A DNA stretch of 49,346 nucleotides. Origin: UBA1205 sp045534635 (GTDB lineage: Bacteria > Bacteroidota > Bacteroidia > Bacteroidales > WCHB1-69). The notes beneath the pieces were generated by a model that saw nothing but the letters and a program-made list of their open reading frames with translations, was not told the origin of the DNA and ran no database searches. Shown here piece by piece: positions 49,165 to 49,346 of this stretch. The position numbers and the translations under genes were made by a program. The stretch lies in NCBI GenBank assembly GCA_045534635.1, contig JAZSKB010000047.1, positions 1-49,346 on the forward strand, given 5' to 3'. Within the stretch, counting starts at the first letter, position 1. Each line of letters opens with the position of its first letter.

Positions 49165-49185
49165 TATAACTTTGCTTGTTGATTC
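49165..49185 (+). repeat. Short repeat TATAACTTTGCTTGTTGATT
   Basis: Nearly identical to 20786-20808 and similar to the IS30-remnant ends. It lies between the two promoter elements. Confidence 0.5.
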
Positions 49186-49234
49186 TATAAAGTAAAAAAA
49201 AGTTGCATTTTTTTGTTTGTATTAAAAATTTTTG

Positions 49235-49242
49235 TATTTTTG
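49235..49242 (+). promoter_or_regulatory. Bacteroidetes promoter (TTTG-N19-TATTTTTG) for last gene
   Basis: TTTG at 49212-49215 and TATTTTTG at 49235-49242 fit both the -33 and -7 boxes with 19 bases between. The leader to the next ATG is about 70 bases. Confidence 0.65.
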
Positions 49243-49319
49243 CAAAAAAATTTAATACAAATTTTAAGTCGAATATATAAAGAAATATCGTTAAAATAAT
49301 TCAAAAAAACAATTTGAAA

Positions 49320-49346
49320 ATGAGAAAAGAGGAAAAAAAGGCAGTT
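49320..49346 (+). CDS. Start of an unidentified gene (cut by the window edge)
   Basis: ATG at 49320 opens nine codons, MRKEEKKAV, at the expected distance from the promoter at 49235. A charged start of this kind is seen in ribosomal protein L10 of Bacteroidetes, but nine residues cannot identify a gene, and uppP is not its usual neighbour. Confidence 0.45.

Noticed and set aside
1..49346. tRNA, rRNA or tmRNA genes
   Set aside because: No cloverleaf arms with the expected invariant bases or rRNA-like sequence were noticed on either strand by eye; a tRNAscan run would settle it.

Overview
The window is AT-rich (roughly 30% G+C by eye) and reads as a member of the Bacteroidota, most likely class Bacteroidia/Bacteroidales. 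The evidence is a TAnnTTTG -7 promoter element in front of many genes, little use of Shine-Dalgarno sequences, a vitamin B12-dependent methylmalonyl-CoA mutase, an LplT-type MFS protein, an AMP-ligase/ACP/PlsC fusion, an ftsX-DUF3098-uppP cluster, PorT-like and Omp85 outer-membrane proteins, and lipoprotein signals. A HydE-type radical SAM enzyme and mutase-based propionate/succinate metabolism suggest an anaerobe. The species cannot be named from the sequence.

Layout. 1-4.3 kb: an open-ended RHS-core protein, an LplT-like transporter, glyceraldehyde-3-phosphate dehydrogenase, a probable structured RNA (6S-like or attenuator) and a small lipoprotein. 4.5-13.4 kb (minus strand): hydE, then a seven-gene-plus unit transcribed from an OprP-like porin through a Pst-type ABC importer (binding lipoprotein, two permeases, ATPase) into cysD-cysN-cysH. 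The importer genes look phosphate-type, but the operon is for sulfate activation and APS reduction. 13.6-16.3 kb (plus): a small membrane-anchored AraC-type regulator, rpoN (sigma-54) and tadA. 16.6-24.2 kb (minus): purD with two outer-membrane protein genes; the AMP-ligase/ACP/PlsC fusion with pyrD. 24.5-31.2 kb (minus): tetR, TolC-like protein, adaptor, RND pump and a PII-like protein in one direction. 31.9-34.4 kb (plus): rfbA, a nucleotide-sugar epimerase and a Cas4-like PD-(D/E)XK protein. 34.4-44.1 kb (minus): outer-membrane protein, M16 peptidase, ilvE, methylmalonyl-CoA mutase large subunit, LTA-synthase-like sulfatase. 44.3-49 kb (plus): mazG, a FlaA1/CapD-like sugar dehydratase, ftsX, DUF3098, uppP, and the first nine codons of another gene.

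The unusual part is in the gaps. A roughly 160-280 bp module occurs three times (552-829 minus, 20378-20660 plus, 39430-39590 plus). It carries TTTGGCACAATATTTGTTG or a close variant, which fits a sigma-54 -24/-12 promoter (GG-N10-GT), and rpoN lies in the same window. One copy drives an orphan RHS-core ORF, one a decayed copy of the same leader, and one a small two-helix membrane protein split by an in-frame TAG. A second short repeat (R) occurs five times, and two of its copies lie 70-200 bases downstream of the module's cargo, suggesting a module-cargo-R cassette. IS30 debris with a 28-bp palindrome, plus a 28-nt end sequence repeated 28 kb away, shows that mobile elements have shaped these gaps. 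All functional statements rest on reading motifs by eye; no database search was run.
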